Source: Wenyingzhuangia aestuarii
GTDB lineage: Bacteria; Bacteroidota; Bacteroidia; Flavobacteriales; Flavobacteriaceae
Direction of reading: 5' to 3'
NCBI RefSeq assembly: GCF_011927765.1
Contig: NZ_JAATJG010000001.1
Span: forward strand, 96,792-160,791
DNA: 64,000 bases
The position numbers and the translations under genes were made by a program. The notes beneath the pieces are model-generated. The model did no database searches. It was not told the origin of the DNA and worked only from the letters and a program-made list of their open reading frames with translations. Each line of letters starts with the position of its first letter. Position 1 is the stretch's first letter. Below are positions 16,966-26,513 of the stretch, piece after piece.

Positions 16966-19188
16966 CTAAAACCAGAATCCTGCGCTAAAATAAATAGAGC
17001 TAAACTTGTTTTCTGGAGACCAGGCATATCTTAAATCAAAGGGACCTAAAAAGGTGTCAGAACTTAATCCTATAGCGTAACCAGAGTTTGCATTAGTAAA
17101 GAAAGGTTTGTGTTCTAAAAACTCTAAAACATCATCAGCAATTAAAGCATAATTGGCAACAAAATCTATATAGTTTTTTTTGTAAAACCTATAACGTAAA
17201 GAACCAGTGGTTTTTAAAAAAGAGTTGGCTTCTAATTCCGAAAAACTATATCCGTAAAAAGGAATAAAGTTGTTAATAAAGTTGTTACCGTATCCACCTA
17301 AAGAGTAGTTAAAGTTGTCTAATTCTCTGTGGGTGATACTTAAGGCTCCGTCACCTTGTGCAAAGAAAGAAAGTCGATCAGACAAAGTCCATCTACCTTC
17401 CATTAATACTCTTAACTGAGAAAAAGGGCTAAAATTATCTCCAAAATCAGTAGATGATAGAAAGGTTCTCCAGGTGGCATTAATTAATACTCCTTGATTA
17501 GGAAAGCTTTTTTTATCATAGGTATCGGCTTCTATTTTTCCTAAAACACTTAAATAGTGGCTATCGTCAAAAAAAGTTCTAGTATCGTCTTTAACAGAGG
17601 CAAAATTGTTGGTAAAAGATCTAATATGTTTATGTTCTACTCCTACCGATATTGCATACATATTTTGGAAGTTTCCTTGTGTATATAGGTAGTTGGTAAA
17701 GTCTTCGTATTCAAAGTTGATTTGATTTACACCAATAAAGTTATTGCTCTTAATAATGGTTTCAAATTGATTAAATCTAGAATAGATTCCGTAACCTAAA
17801 AAGTGTCCGTTGTCTATAAAGTAATTAATACCATATCTAGTATTATCACCAAAAGCTAAATCTACAGAAAGGATATCATTTCTTAATAACAAGTGTTTGT
17901 GTGTGTAGTTTACCAGTCCAGATAAGTTGTATAGTGGATCATAATGGATACCAAGTTTTAAGAATCTAGATTCGGGGTTTTCTGTTAGTTTAATGTCTAG
18001 ATCTACAATGGAATCATTTTCTTTAAAATTGTAAAAAATACTACTAAAGTTGTTAGAGGTAGTAGCATAATTTATGTTTTGGTTAAACTTTTTAAGATTT
18101 ATTTTTTGATTTTTTTTGAAATCTAATTTACCTCTAATATATCTTCTGGTGTAGTTTTTTGCTCCAGAAATGGTATAGTTGTTTATGGTATATTCTTTAG
18201 GGTTTGGTTTTATTTTTAGTGCAGAAATTGGTTTTTTGTTTTGTTGCCTAGCTAATTCTTTTAGTTGATTTAATTGAGCTTTTGCAGCTTTGTAACCAGC
18301 ATCAATAATGGCTCTTTTTTTGTTAAAGTCTACAATGCTAAAGTCGGTAACTTTTGGATGTAGGTAAACGTCTATTTTGTCTAGTTCTGCATATTCGTTT
18401 CCATACAATTGAAAGTTGATGATTTGATCAATTACTTTTAAGGCAGAATCTAAATTTTGTTGTTTTTTTAAGTTTCCTTGTACATCTACTCCAATTACAT
18501 AATCTACCCCTTTAGTTCTCATAAGGTCTATAGGAAAGTTGTTAGATATTCCTCCATCAATTACTGTAATGGAATCTAGTTGACTAGGATTTAATAAAGT
18601 AGGTAAAGATGCACTAGACCTAACAGCTAATGCCAAAGATCCTGAATTTATTTCTACTTGTTTTCCTGTTTCTATATTGGTAGCAATGCAAAAAAATGGA
18701 ATAGGAAGTTCGGAAAAATTTGTAATGTGGTCTACATGGTGACAGAGTTCACTTAGTGTGTTATAGGTGTTCTGACCTTTAGAAAGAGCAATTGGCAATC
18801 CTAATTTAAAACCTTTAATAGGTAGAGTCAGTAAGTATTTTTCGTTGTTTTTTTTGTCAAAAAAGGAATTGTATTTTCTATCAATTTTGTCTGTTAACAT
18901 TTTTTCAAAGTCAATAGCCATAATAATAGAATCTACTTGGTGTGCTGTGTAGCCAGATGCATACAGAGCTCCTACGGCAGCTCCCATACTAGTACCTCCA
19001 ATATAGTCTATTTGTAAGCCGGCTTCTTCTATGGCTTTTAAAACTCCAATATGAGCAAAGCCTTTGGCTCCACCACCGCTTAATACGAGTCCTACTTTTT
19101 TAGGACTGTTAAGTGTGTCGTTTTCTTTGTGTTGACAGAAAACAACTTGATGTATTAGAATAAAAAGGATTACAATTTTCTTTGTCAT
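16966..19188 (-). CDS. Patatin-like phospholipase with outer-membrane barrel
   Basis: A 740-residue protein with a signal peptide (about 1-18, ending VFCQ), a patatin domain (about 30-310) and a C-terminal BamA/surface-antigen-like beta-barrel (about 380-740, ending in aromatic FWF). Patatin motifs are complete: GGGAKG oxyanion loop, nucleophile Ser in GGTSMG, and Asp in VIDGGISNN. The architecture resembles PlpD-type proteins, in which a lipase is tethered to or passed through a 16-strand barrel. The substrate is unknown; phospholipase A is expected from the family. It lies 13 bases after uvrC and is probably cotranscribed. Confidence 0.9.
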   Translation of the reverse strand: MTKKIVILFILIHQVVFCQHKENDTLNSPKKVGLVLSGGGAKGFAHIGVLKAIEEAGLQIDYIGGTSMGAAVGALYASGYTAHQVDSIIMAIDFEKMLTDKIDRKYNSFFDKKNNEKYLLTLPIKGFKLGLPIALSKGQNTYNTLSELCHHVDHITNFSELPIPFFCIATNIETGKQVEINSGSLALAVRSSASLPTLLNPSQLDSITVIDGGISNNFPIDLMRTKGVDYVIGVDVQGNLKKQQNLDSALKVIDQIINFQLYGNEYAELDKIDVYLHPKVTDFSIVDFNKKRAIIDAGYKAAKAQLNQLKELARQQNKKPISALKIKPNPKEYTINNYTISGAKNYTRRYIRGKLDFKKNQKINLKKFNQNINYATTSNNFSSIFYNFKENDSIVDLDIKLTENPESRFLKLGIHYDPLYNLSGLVNYTHKHLLLRNDILSVDLAFGDNTRYGINYFIDNGHFLGYGIYSRFNQFETIIKSNNFIGVNQINFEYEDFTNYLYTQGNFQNMYAISVGVEHKHIRSFTNNFASVKDDTRTFFDDSHYLSVLGKIEADTYDKKSFPNQGVLINATWRTFLSSTDFGDNFSPFSQLRVLMEGRWTLSDRLSFFAQGDGALSITHRELDNFNYSLGGYGNNFINNFIPFYGYSFSELEANSFLKTTGSLRYRFYKKNYIDFVANYALIADDVLEFLEHKPFFTNANSGYAIGLSSDTFLGPFDLRYAWSPENKFSSIYFSAGFWF

Positions 19189-19201
19189 AGCGCTTATAAA
19201 G

Positions 19202-20995
19202 TTACTCCTTTTTATGGTAGAAATTATGTAATTTTTTAGCTCTAGAAATCCCTAAAACACTAGTTAATTGTTCAATTGTTGCGGACTTTATTCTTTTTAC
19301 AGATTTAAAATACTGCAGTAAAGCCTCCACACTTTGTTGTCCTATTCCCGGAATGGTTTCCAATTCAGAATTTAGAGAAGTGTTGCTACGTCTGTTTCTG
19401 TGATGTGTAATTCCAAATCTGTGCGCTTCGTTTCTTAGTTGTTGTAAAATTTTAAGCGTTTCCGATTTTTTGTCTAAATACAAAGGAATTGGATCTTCTG
19501 GAAAAAACAATTCTTCTAACCTTTTGGCAATACCTATAATGGCAATTTTGTTTCGCAAACCTAACTCGTCTAAACTTTTTAAGGCTGATGATAACTGTCC
19601 TTTACCACCATCAATTAAAATTAATTGAGGTAGAGGCTGTTCTTCATCTAACAAGCGTTTGTATCTTCTGTAAACCACCTCTTCCATAGAAGCAAAATCA
19701 TCGGGTCCTACAACAGTTTGTATGTTAAAGTTTCTATACTCTTTTTTACTAGGTTTTCCGTCTTTAAAAACCACACAAGCAGCCACAGGGTTGGTTCCTT
19801 GTATGTTGGAGTTGTCAAAACATTCTATATGTCTAGGTTCTGCACTTAAACGTAAATCTTTTTTCATTTGAGCCATAATACGCTTGGTATGTCTCTCCGG
19901 ATCTACAATTTGCACTTGCTTAAATTGTTCTTGTCTGTAGTATTTTGCGTTTCGTAAAGAAAGTTCTACTACACGTAGCTTATCTCCTTGTTTAGGAACA
20001 GTTACTTTTATGTTTTCTCCTACACTTACTTTAAATGGAACTAAAATTTCGGGACTAATGGAGTTGAATCTTTCTCTTAATTCTACAATAGAAAGTTCTA
20101 GTAATTCTTTATCGCTTTCTTCTAATTTCTTTTTAATTTCTATAGTGTGAGACTGAATAATGGAACCATTAGAAATTTTAAAAAAGTTGACATAAGCAGC
20201 TGCTTCATCGGACAAAATAGAAAAAACATCAACGTTGTTAATGGTAGGGTTTACAATGGTAGATTTTGCTTGATAATTAGAAAGCAATACCATTTTTTCT
20301 TTAATTTTCTGAGCTTCTTCAAATTCCATTTTGCTAGCAAAGTCGTGCATCATGTTTTCAAAAGCAACAATAGAATCTTTAAAGTTTCCTTTAATAATGT
20401 TTCTAATGGCTTTTATTTGATTCATGTATGCGGCCTCGGTTTGTAAACCTTCGCAAGGACCTTTGCATTTTCGGATATGATAATCTAAACAAACTTTAAA
20501 TTTACCGTTGTTGATGTTTTCGTGACTTAAATCAAACATACAACTACGGATTTGATAGAGTTCTTTGATTAAATCTAACAAAGCATAAGCGGTTTTTACG
20601 CTAGTGTAAGGTCCAAAATATTCCGATCCGTCACGAATCATTTTTCGGGTGACAAATATTCTAGGAAAACGTTCTTTTTTAATACAAATCCACGGATACG
20701 TTTTGTCGTCTTTTAACAACACGTTGTATTTGGGTTTGTATTTTTTAATTAAGTTGTTTTCTAAAAGAAGTGCATCCGTTTCGGTAGCTACCACAATGTG
20801 TTTGATGTCTACAATTTTAGAAACTAAAATTCGAGTTTTTGCATCATCGTGATTTTTAGAAAAGTAGCTACTTACTCGCTTTTTTAGGTTGATGGCTTTA
20901 CCTACATAAATAATAGTTCCGTCTTTATCAAAATATTGATAAACTCCGGGAGTTGTAGGTAAAACGGCTATTTTAAGTTTTATATCGTCAATCAC
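19202..20995 (-). CDS. uvrC: UvrABC system protein C
   Basis: UvrC makes both incisions in nucleotide excision repair. The 597-residue protein has the GIY-YIG nuclease domain (PGVYQYFDKDGTIIYVGKA, about 15-33), a UVR motif (about 205-240), the RNase H-like domain (ECFDNSNIQGTNPVAACVVF about 393-412, LILIDGGKGQL about 455-465) and a C-terminal helix-hairpin-helix pair (about 540-595). The start is GTG at 20995. A TAnnTTTG box ends 4 bases before it, so the mRNA may be almost leaderless. Product certain. Confidence 0.96.
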   Translation of the reverse strand: MIDDIKLKIAVLPTTPGVYQYFDKDGTIIYVGKAINLKKRVSSYFSKNHDDAKTRILVSKIVDIKHIVVATETDALLLENNLIKKYKPKYNVLLKDDKTYPWICIKKERFPRIFVTRKMIRDGSEYFGPYTSVKTAYALLDLIKELYQIRSCMFDLSHENINNGKFKVCLDYHIRKCKGPCEGLQTEAAYMNQIKAIRNIIKGNFKDSIVAFENMMHDFASKMEFEEAQKIKEKMVLLSNYQAKSTIVNPTINNVDVFSILSDEAAAYVNFFKISNGSIIQSHTIEIKKKLEESDKELLELSIVELRERFNSISPEILVPFKVSVGENIKVTVPKQGDKLRVVELSLRNAKYYRQEQFKQVQIVDPERHTKRIMAQMKKDLRLSAEPRHIECFDNSNIQGTNPVAACVVFKDGKPSKKEYRNFNIQTVVGPDDFASMEEVVYRRYKRLLDEEQPLPQLILIDGGKGQLSSALKSLDELGLRNKIAIIGIAKRLEELFFPEDPIPLYLDKKSETLKILQQLRNEAHRFGITHHRNRRSNTSLNSELETIPGIGQQSVEALLQYFKSVKRIKSATIEQLTSVLGISRAKKLHNFYHKKE

Positions 20996-20999
20996 AATA

Positions 21000-21007
21000 C
21001 AAAATTA
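21000..21007 (-). promoter_or_regulatory. Candidate -7 box for uvrC
   Basis: Reads TAATTTTG on the minus strand, a TAnnTTTG match, 4 bases before the GTG start. It predicts a transcript with virtually no leader. Confidence 0.35.
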
Positions 21008-21053
21008 CTGAATAATGTTTGATTGATGAATTGAAATTAACTAGAGTTCTTTT

Positions 21054-21166
21054 TGCGTTAAGGATTGCAGTGGCATCCTTTTGGTTGAAGTGCTGAGGTT
21101 CTCGAAGCATAAAACCAAAAGATATAACGGAAAGCCTGACCTGAAAGGGAACGCCCATGTAATTAT
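21054..21166 (+). ncRNA. Candidate structured RNA upstream of tyrS
   Basis: Several nested helices can be drawn: GCGTT with AACGC closing the element; AGGAT with ATCCT; TTTTGGTT with AACCAAAA around a variable loop; and CCT with AGG near the 3' end. The segment GATATAACGGAAAGCCTGACC looks like a conserved core I associate with an intergenic element repeated in flavobacterial genomes, possibly the Flavo-1 RNA class; I could not check this. It ends about 10 bases before the tyrS promoter, so it is probably a separate transcript or an element in the uvrC-tyrS gap rather than a tyrS leader. Confidence 0.5.
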
Positions 21167-21176
21167 TACTCGCATC

Positions 21177-21207
21177 TTGTTATTTGTAAATTGAAAAAGT
21201 ATCTTTG
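21177..21207 (+). promoter_or_regulatory. Promoter of tyrS (-33 TTG, -7 TATCTTTG)
   Basis: TTG at 21177-21179 and TATCTTTG at 21200-21207 are 20 bases apart, matching the Bacteroidota TTG-N17-23-TAnnTTTG layout. The ATG at 21224 follows with a leader of about 12 bases. Confidence 0.6.
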
Positions 21208-21223
21208 CTCAAAATTTTTAAAA

Positions 21224-22522
21224 ATGGCTTACAACTTTGTAGAGGAATTAAAGTGGAGAGGGATGATGCACGACATTATGCCCGGAACTGAAGAACAATT
21301 AGCAGAAGAAGTAACTGCAGGATATATTGGTTTTGATCCTACGGCAGATTCTTTACACATTGGAAGTTTAATTCCAATTATTGTATTGATGCATTTTCAG
21401 AAAGCAGGGCACAAGCCAATTGCTTTAATTGGAGGAGCTACAGGTATGATTGGTGATCCATCGGGAAAATCGGCAGAACGTAATTTGTTAGATGAAGAAG
21501 CGTTGGCTAAAAATGTTGCTGGGGTAAAAGGTCAGTTAGAGCGTTTTTTAGATTTTAATTCGGATGCAGAAAATGCAGCGGAGTTGGTGAATAATTACGA
21601 TTGGATGAAAGAATTTTCTTTGATTGATTTTGTTCGTGATATTGGAAAACACTTAACGGTGAATTATATGATGGCCAAGGAATCTGTAAAAAAACGTATT
21701 ACAGGTGAAGATGGTGCTGATGGAATGAGTTTTACAGAGTTTACGTATCAATTGTTTCAAGGATATGATTTCTTGCATTTATATGAAAACAAGAATTGTA
21801 AATTACAAATGGGAGGTTCTGACCAGTGGGGGAATATTACCACGGGTACAGAATTGGTAAGACGTAAAGCACAAGGAAAAGCGTATGCCATGACTTGTCC
21901 GTTAATTACTAAAGCTGATGGAACTAAGTTTGGAAAATCTGAAGGAGGAAATATTTGGTTAGACAAAGAAAGAACATCTGCTTATAAATTTTACCAATAT
22001 TGGTTAAACACTTCTGATGAAGATGCGGAGAACTTTATTAAAAAGTTTACCTTTTTAACCAAAGAAGAAATTGAAGCATTGATTGCTGAGCATAAAGAAG
22101 CTCCGCATATGCGTTTGTTACAAAAAAGATTGGCAGAAGAAGTTACCGTAATGGTACATTCTCAAGAAGATTTAGATAACGCTGTAAAAGCATCTTCTAT
22201 TTTGTTTGGAAAATCTACTTCTGAAGATTTAAAATCTTTAGACGAACAAACGTTTTTAGATGTGTTTGAGGGAGTCCCTCAAGCAGAGTTAAGTAAAGAT
22301 GAGTTAACAGAAGGGTTGGATATGATTGGAGCTTTGGCTGCAAAAACCAATTTGTTAGGTTCTAATTCTGATGCTAGAAGAGCGTTAAAAGAAAACGCAA
22401 TTTCTGTAAATAAAGAGAAAATAAAAGAAGATTATAAAATTACTGCTGCAGATTTAATTGCAGGAAAATATGTGTTATTACAAAGGGGTAAAAAGAATTA
22501 CTACTTGGTAAGTTTTGTTTAA
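21224..22522 (+). CDS. tyrS: Tyrosyl-tRNA synthetase
   Basis: Class I aminoacyl-tRNA synthetase charging tRNA-Tyr. The 432-residue protein has the HIGH motif as HIGS ([11 protein letters not shown], about 39-49), [12 protein letters not shown] (about 71-82), [10 protein letters not shown] (about 195-204) and the KMSKS motif as KFGKS (about 231-235), with a C-terminal S4 RNA-binding domain (about 370-432). I chose the ATG at 21224: the frame extends 33 bases upstream, but that part overlaps the -7 box. A terminator follows. Confidence 0.96.
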   Translation: MAYNFVEELKWRGMMHDIMPGTEEQLAEEVTAGYIGFDPTADSLHIGSLIPIIVLMHFQKAGHKPIALIGGATGMIGDPSGKSAERNLLDEEALAKNVAGVKGQLERFLDFNSDAENAAELVNNYDWMKEFSLIDFVRDIGKHLTVNYMMAKESVKKRITGEDGADGMSFTEFTYQLFQGYDFLHLYENKNCKLQMGGSDQWGNITTGTELVRRKAQGKAYAMTCPLITKADGTKFGKSEGGNIWLDKERTSAYKFYQYWLNTSDEDAENFIKKFTFLTKEEIEALIAEHKEAPHMRLLQKRLAEEVTVMVHSQEDLDNAVKASSILFGKSTSEDLKSLDEQTFLDVFEGVPQAELSKDELTEGLDMIGALAAKTNLLGSNSDARRALKENAISVNKEKIKEDYKITAADLIAGKYVLLQRGKKNYYLVSFV

Positions 22523-22540
22523 AACCAATTTGCACAATTT

Positions 22541-22579
22541 AAAAAAAAGCCTTTCACAAATTTTGTGAAAGGCTTTTTT
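22541..22579. terminator. Bidirectional terminator after tyrS
   Basis: GCCTTTCACAAA pairs with TTTGTGAAAGGC, flanked by a run of A and a run of T. It separates tyrS from the converging hydrolase gene. Confidence 0.88.
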
Positions 22580-22616
22580 GTTTTATTTACTTCTGTGGGA
22601 AAGTGAGCTGCTATTT

Positions 22617-23893
22617 TTATTTTTTAAGTAAGTCTTGATACCATTTTCTTAATTTTAAGGTAGAAGGTCTGTTGTCTAAAAACATGGCACATGCATGTGT
22701 GTTTAAATCAGATTCAGCCGAAGTTACATCTACATTTTGATCTGCTAACATTTTTTGCAACTCTTTGTTTTTTTTAATATTGTCTGTGTGGAATATTTTT
22801 GTTCCATTTAGGTTTTGCAAACGCAGAATAGCATCGTTTAATTTACTGCCTCCCCATCCGTCACCATCGTAATGTTGGCACATGTGAATTCCTTTCCAAG
22901 TGTTTGCAATGGATTTGTTTCTTAAACCAATAAAGCCACAAGCAATGGCACCTCTAGAAAATCCTGTTAAAAAAACATTGTTAGGGTCTCCGTTAAATTT
23001 TTTAATAATATGATCTACAACTTTAAGGGTGTAGTCTACAGTGTCTTCAGGATTTCCCCATCCGCTAGGGGCTGTTTTTCCGGTTTTGTAATTCACAAAA
23101 GGTAAACTCACCCATATGGCATTTCCTTTACTCATACCATAACCAATAGTGCAATCTTCTGGACTTCCAGAAGAGTAGCAGTTGTTTGTGTAAAATTCGT
23201 TTCCTGGAAACTCCACAATTATGGGAAGCTTTTTTTTAGGTGTCCATTTTTTTGGTAGAAAAAGAGCAGAATATAATTCTGAGTTATTGTCTAGCTTGTA
23301 TTTTACTCTTAGTCCTGCTGTAGGTTTTTTGAGAATCATGTCTGGCACTTCAAGTCTTCCTTTAGGTATGATTGCTTTTTTCTGAACTCCTTTGTAAGTT
23401 AAATGGCTTAGTGTAATGTTTAAATTGCTAGGAGCTTTTACAATAATAAGTTTTAGTAGAGAAATATGATTTCTGTCTATTTTAGGAGTTGCTCCATCTG
23501 GAAACATGTTTAGTAAATTACACTCTAAAGTTTTAGATTCGTTTGGTTTGATGGTAGCTTCATCAGAAACAGCATCCCAACCTCTGTTTGCTTTTACATA
23601 AAAAACAACAGTTACTTCTTTGTCTCCTTTGTTGTGAATAGTGCCATTTACAAATTGAGCATTTTTTAAGTTTTTCCAACCTTTTTTTGGGACAGTAAAA
23701 ACAACTTGACTGTATTTAATTTTGTTTTTTTCTTCTTTGCTTTGAATGGAAAAAACTTGCTTTTTGTTGGTGTTTGTTATGTTTACAGATAAGTTATTTG
23801 TAAAAGAGATATCATCTGTATTTTTTAGATGATTGGTAAAACTATGCTGGCTGTAGCTAGATATGAATAGGAAAATAGATAAAAAGCTTTCAT
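22617..23893 (-). pseudogene. Secreted alpha/beta-hydrolase (esterase-like), frameshifted near its start
   Basis: The main open frame (22617-23507 from its first ATG) encodes an alpha/beta-hydrolase with nucleophile elbow GFSRGA, preceded by IVEFPGNEF; it resembles carbohydrate-esterase or polyhydroxybutyrate-depolymerase-like enzymes. The frame stays open upstream to about 23900 but has no usable start codon. It encodes a plausible beta-sandwich domain and, at the very end, a hydrophobic signal sequence. An ATG at 23893 (MKAF) sits one base out of frame; one extra base in the A5 run at 23881-23885 would join it to LSIFLFISSYSQ, a perfect signal peptide, giving a 425-residue protein. So it is a disrupted gene, an assembly error, or a phase-variable gene. 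Substrate unknown. Confidence 0.75.
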
Positions 23894-23978
23894 TGAATGT
23901 ATGCTAATTTTTAGAGTTTGCTAAAAACATACAATTTAGCTAATATTTAATAAGTAGCTTTCCTAAAAATAGTTAAAC

Positions 23979-24419
23979 TTATTTAAGATTATTCCAATAA
24001 GAATCGGCTTTTTCTTTAAGCTCTTTTGGGTTTTCATCGTTCCATTTTTTTAAGGTGTTTACTCCCCAGGAGTTGTAAAATAAATAGAGTTTACCATCTC
24101 TAACTTCAAACGTTTTTGGATTAATGTTGTATTTGGTATTGTTTGCTCCTAAGGCATAAGCGCACCAACCTCCGTATTGTGGAACGTATTTTTTAGGATT
24201 GTTTTTAAAAGTGTTTAAATGTTCTTGATTTACAAATTTAAATTTAGCTCCGTCGTAAGTGGTGGTAAATTCTTTTTTACCTTCTTCAGCTTTGTTGTCA
24301 AAATAAGAAACCACATCGTAACCTTCTGCAACATATCCTTTTTTAAGATTGTAGTCTTTTTTTTGAGCAAAAGAAATAGAAGTGATGAATAAAGTAAGAA
24401 ATAAGACAACTTGTTTCAT
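23979..24419 (-). CDS. Secreted YHS domain protein
   Basis: A 146-residue protein with a signal peptide (about 1-18, SISFAQ) and a YHS-type domain: GYDVVSYFD (about 33-41), then FKFVNQEHLNTFKNNPKKYVPQYGGWCAYAL (about 61-91). YHS domains are linked to metal, often copper, handling, but this one has a single Cys and no clear metal site, so the role is open. It follows the LuxE-like gene with a gap of about 57 bases on the minus strand. Confidence 0.8.
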   Translation of the reverse strand: MKQVVLFLTLFITSISFAQKKDYNLKKGYVAEGYDVVSYFDNKAEEGKKEFTTTYDGAKFKFVNQEHLNTFKNNPKKYVPQYGGWCAYALGANNTKYNINPKTFEVRDGKLYLFYNSWGVNTLKKWNDENPKELKEKADSYWNNLK

Positions 24420-24476
24420 AATAGTAGATTTCTGTTATAGACAAATAGTCGAAAGGAAAGGTTGATGATTACAAAA

Positions 24477-25451
24477 TTATTGAATTAGCAAATTACAACC
24501 TCTAATGTCGGAGTTGTCAAATCTACCTAAAACATCAAAAGATCCATCAGCATAAACTTTTCCTAAATCTTGTGTGGCAATAAAAGAACAAGAGTTTACG
24601 TTGGCTAAATCGATGACATTAATTCCACCACTTTTTCCGATAGGTAATAGCGATAAAGCATCTTCGGTATCGCGAATTAGAATTTTCATCCAAGGTGGAC
24701 AATTAAATTTTTGTGAATCGTTAAAATAAGCTTGACTTAACAATTCTGTCATTCCGTATTCTGAGTGAATGTTATCAACTCCAAAACCTTTTTTAAGCTC
24801 TTCGTGTAATTCTTCACGAATCATTTCCTTACGCTTTCCTTTCATTCCGCCTGTTTCCATTACAATGGTGTGTTGTAGGTTGCAGTTAAACTTTTCTATA
24901 AAATCTAACAAAGCAAAGGAAACTCCTATTAAAATAGTCTTGGCTTGTTTGCTTTCCAGTTCTTGTAACTTATCATATAGCTCTTGATGGTTGTGCAAAT
25001 AAAATCCGCTATTTGGGTTTTCAGATTTGTTGATGATATCTTCTACCATATAGATGAGTGAAGATCCGTTACGTTCTAAATAAGAAGGAAGTAGTGCTAA
25101 AACGGTATATTCTCTAATATTTCCATAAAACAGCTCAAAAGCTTTTAAATAGCTTTTTTTATACAAAGAAACATCTGCAACTAAATGCTGACTCTGACTC
25201 ATTCCTGTTGTTCCGCTACTTAAAAAAGTTTCTTCTATAGTGGGGTTTCCGCAAATGATGGAATGACTTTTAAAAAACTGAATAGGCAAAAAAGGAATGT
25301 CTTCTATATTGTTAACTTTATTAGGGTGTACATTTAAAAGATTGATGAAATCTTTATAAACAACACAGTGTTCTGCTTGATGACGAAAAACAGCTAGTGC
25401 TTGTTCTTTAAAATTCTGTGAGGTTACGGATAAAAAATCAAACTCTTGCAT
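24477..25451 (-). CDS. LuxE/PaaK-like acyl-protein synthetase
   Basis: A 324-residue protein of the adenylate-forming superfamily. It has the ATP-binding loop SSGTTGMSQSQH (about 78-89), a conserved SEYGMTEL segment (about 221-228) and WMKILIRDTED (about 245). LuxE activates fatty acids in bioluminescent bacteria; in flavobacteria this protein occurs without lux genes and its substrate is unknown. No reductase or lipid gene adjoins it. A TAnnTTTG box lies 17 bases upstream. Confidence 0.85.
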   Translation of the reverse strand: MQEFDFLSVTSQNFKEQALAVFRHQAEHCVVYKDFINLLNVHPNKVNNIEDIPFLPIQFFKSHSIICGNPTIEETFLSSGTTGMSQSQHLVADVSLYKKSYLKAFELFYGNIREYTVLALLPSYLERNGSSLIYMVEDIINKSENPNSGFYLHNHQELYDKLQELESKQAKTILIGVSFALLDFIEKFNCNLQHTIVMETGGMKGKRKEMIREELHEELKKGFGVDNIHSEYGMTELLSQAYFNDSQKFNCPPWMKILIRDTEDALSLLPIGKSGGINVIDLANVNSCSFIATQDLGKVYADGSFDVLGRFDNSDIRGCNLLIQ

Positions 25452-25467
25452 AGCTGTAAATAAGCTA

Positions 25468-25475
25468 CAAAAATA
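25468..25475 (-). promoter_or_regulatory. Candidate -7 box for the LuxE-like gene
   Basis: Reads TATTTTTG on the minus strand, a TAnnTTTG match, 17 bases before the ATG. A minus-strand TTG lies 25 bases further upstream, slightly too far. Confidence 0.4.
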
Positions 25476-25534
25476 AGTAAATTAGTGGTGTAACCTATTT
25501 CAAATTCCATCGACCTATTAAAAAAATACATTTT

Positions 25535-26416
25535 ATGAAACATATTATCTATGTAAGTTTATTGATTTTGACCTCTGCTTGTGCTCAAAATTCAGAAAAA
25601 AAAAATGTCAATCAACAGTTTAAAGAGTATTGGTATTCTGGTAAAGCAGAAATTACCAGTTACAATTTAGAGCAGGCTAGGTATGGAGATATTAGAAAAG
25701 GACATGCTGTAAATATTTTTGTGACCGAACCTTTTTCTAAAAAACACAATACCAAAGCAAATGAAAATAATCTTAGTAATATTAGTGTATTAAAATTAAA
25801 TGCAACTAAAAAATTTAAGACAGGAATTTATCCGTATTCTGTAATGACGAGTAGTTTTTTACCGGTTAATAAACCTAAAGCTTCTTTAAAAATAAGTTCA
25901 TCAACCCAAGAATGGTGTGGGCATGAATACATAGAACTGATTAATGATGGTGATGAATTTGAAATAGACAATTCATCGTATTTTCAAGGAGAGTCTTTTC
26001 AGGATAGAGAACTCGAAAAAAACATTGTTTTAGAAGATGATCTTTGGTCAAAAATAAGACTAACACCTGAGGGTTTACCACAAGGAAAATTTAAAGCATT
26101 GCCAAGTTTTGTGTATTTAAGATTTTCTCATAATAAAGTACAAGCATATAACGCTTTGGGTTCTGTGGTAAAAAGTAAAACCACTACGGTTTATAGGTTA
26201 GTGTACAAAGAGTTAAATAGAGAATTAGCCATTACTTTTGAAAATTCCTTTCCGTATAAAATTCTAGGATGGACAGAAACGTATCAAAGTGGTTGGGGAG
26301 CAAATAAAAAAATGTTAACCACCAAAGCAACGTTAAATAAAACATTAAATGTTGCTTACTGGGAAAAGAATAGCAATGCAGATTTGCATTTAAGAAAAGA
26401 GTTGGGATTGGAATAG
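25535..26416 (+). CDS. Lipoprotein of unknown function conserved in flavobacteria
   Basis: A 293-residue protein with lipobox (LTSAC, Cys16), so a probable lipoprotein. Conserved-looking features are KEYWYSGKAEITSYNLEQARYG near residues 30-51, EWCGHEY near 126 and GWTETY near 247. Homologues I have met in flavobacterial genomes are sometimes labelled septum formation inhibitor Maf; the sequence has nothing of the Maf nucleotide pyrophosphatase fold, so I would not use that name. Function unknown. It converges with the RNase H gene; a REP-like dyad lies between them. Confidence 0.75.
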   Translation: MKHIIYVSLLILTSACAQNSEKKNVNQQFKEYWYSGKAEITSYNLEQARYGDIRKGHAVNIFVTEPFSKKHNTKANENNLSNISVLKLNATKKFKTGIYPYSVMTSSFLPVNKPKASLKISSSTQEWCGHEYIELINDGDEFEIDNSSYFQGESFQDRELEKNIVLEDDLWSKIRLTPEGLPQGKFKALPSFVYLRFSHNKVQAYNALGSVVKSKTTTVYRLVYKELNRELAITFENSFPYKILGWTETYQSGWGANKKMLTTKATLNKTLNVAYWEKNSNADLHLRKELGLE

Positions 26417-26435
26417 TTTTTAATGATGGTTGCAG

Positions 26436-26483
26436 TTGTTCTAGCATGGTCACAGAGCTGAGTTGAAGTGCTGTCGAGAACAA
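26436..26483. repeat. REP-like imperfect palindrome
   Basis: TTGTTCT pairs with AGAACAA, and AGCA with TGCT inside, around sequence resembling the CACTGAGCTTGTCGAAGTG type of dispersed repeat seen in flavobacteria. It lies between two convergent gene ends and might also help termination. Confidence 0.4.
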
Positions 26484-26513
26484 ATAATTTAAAAGGATTG
26501 TAGGTTGTGTTTT

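Noticed and set aside
21191-21223. Longer tyrS reading frame
   Set aside because: The added residues overlap the -7 box and are absent from the family.
25535-26416. Naming this lipoprotein Maf (septum formation inhibitor)
   Set aside because: It lacks the Maf pyrophosphatase motifs and carries a lipobox; that label on homologues looks like a transferred error.
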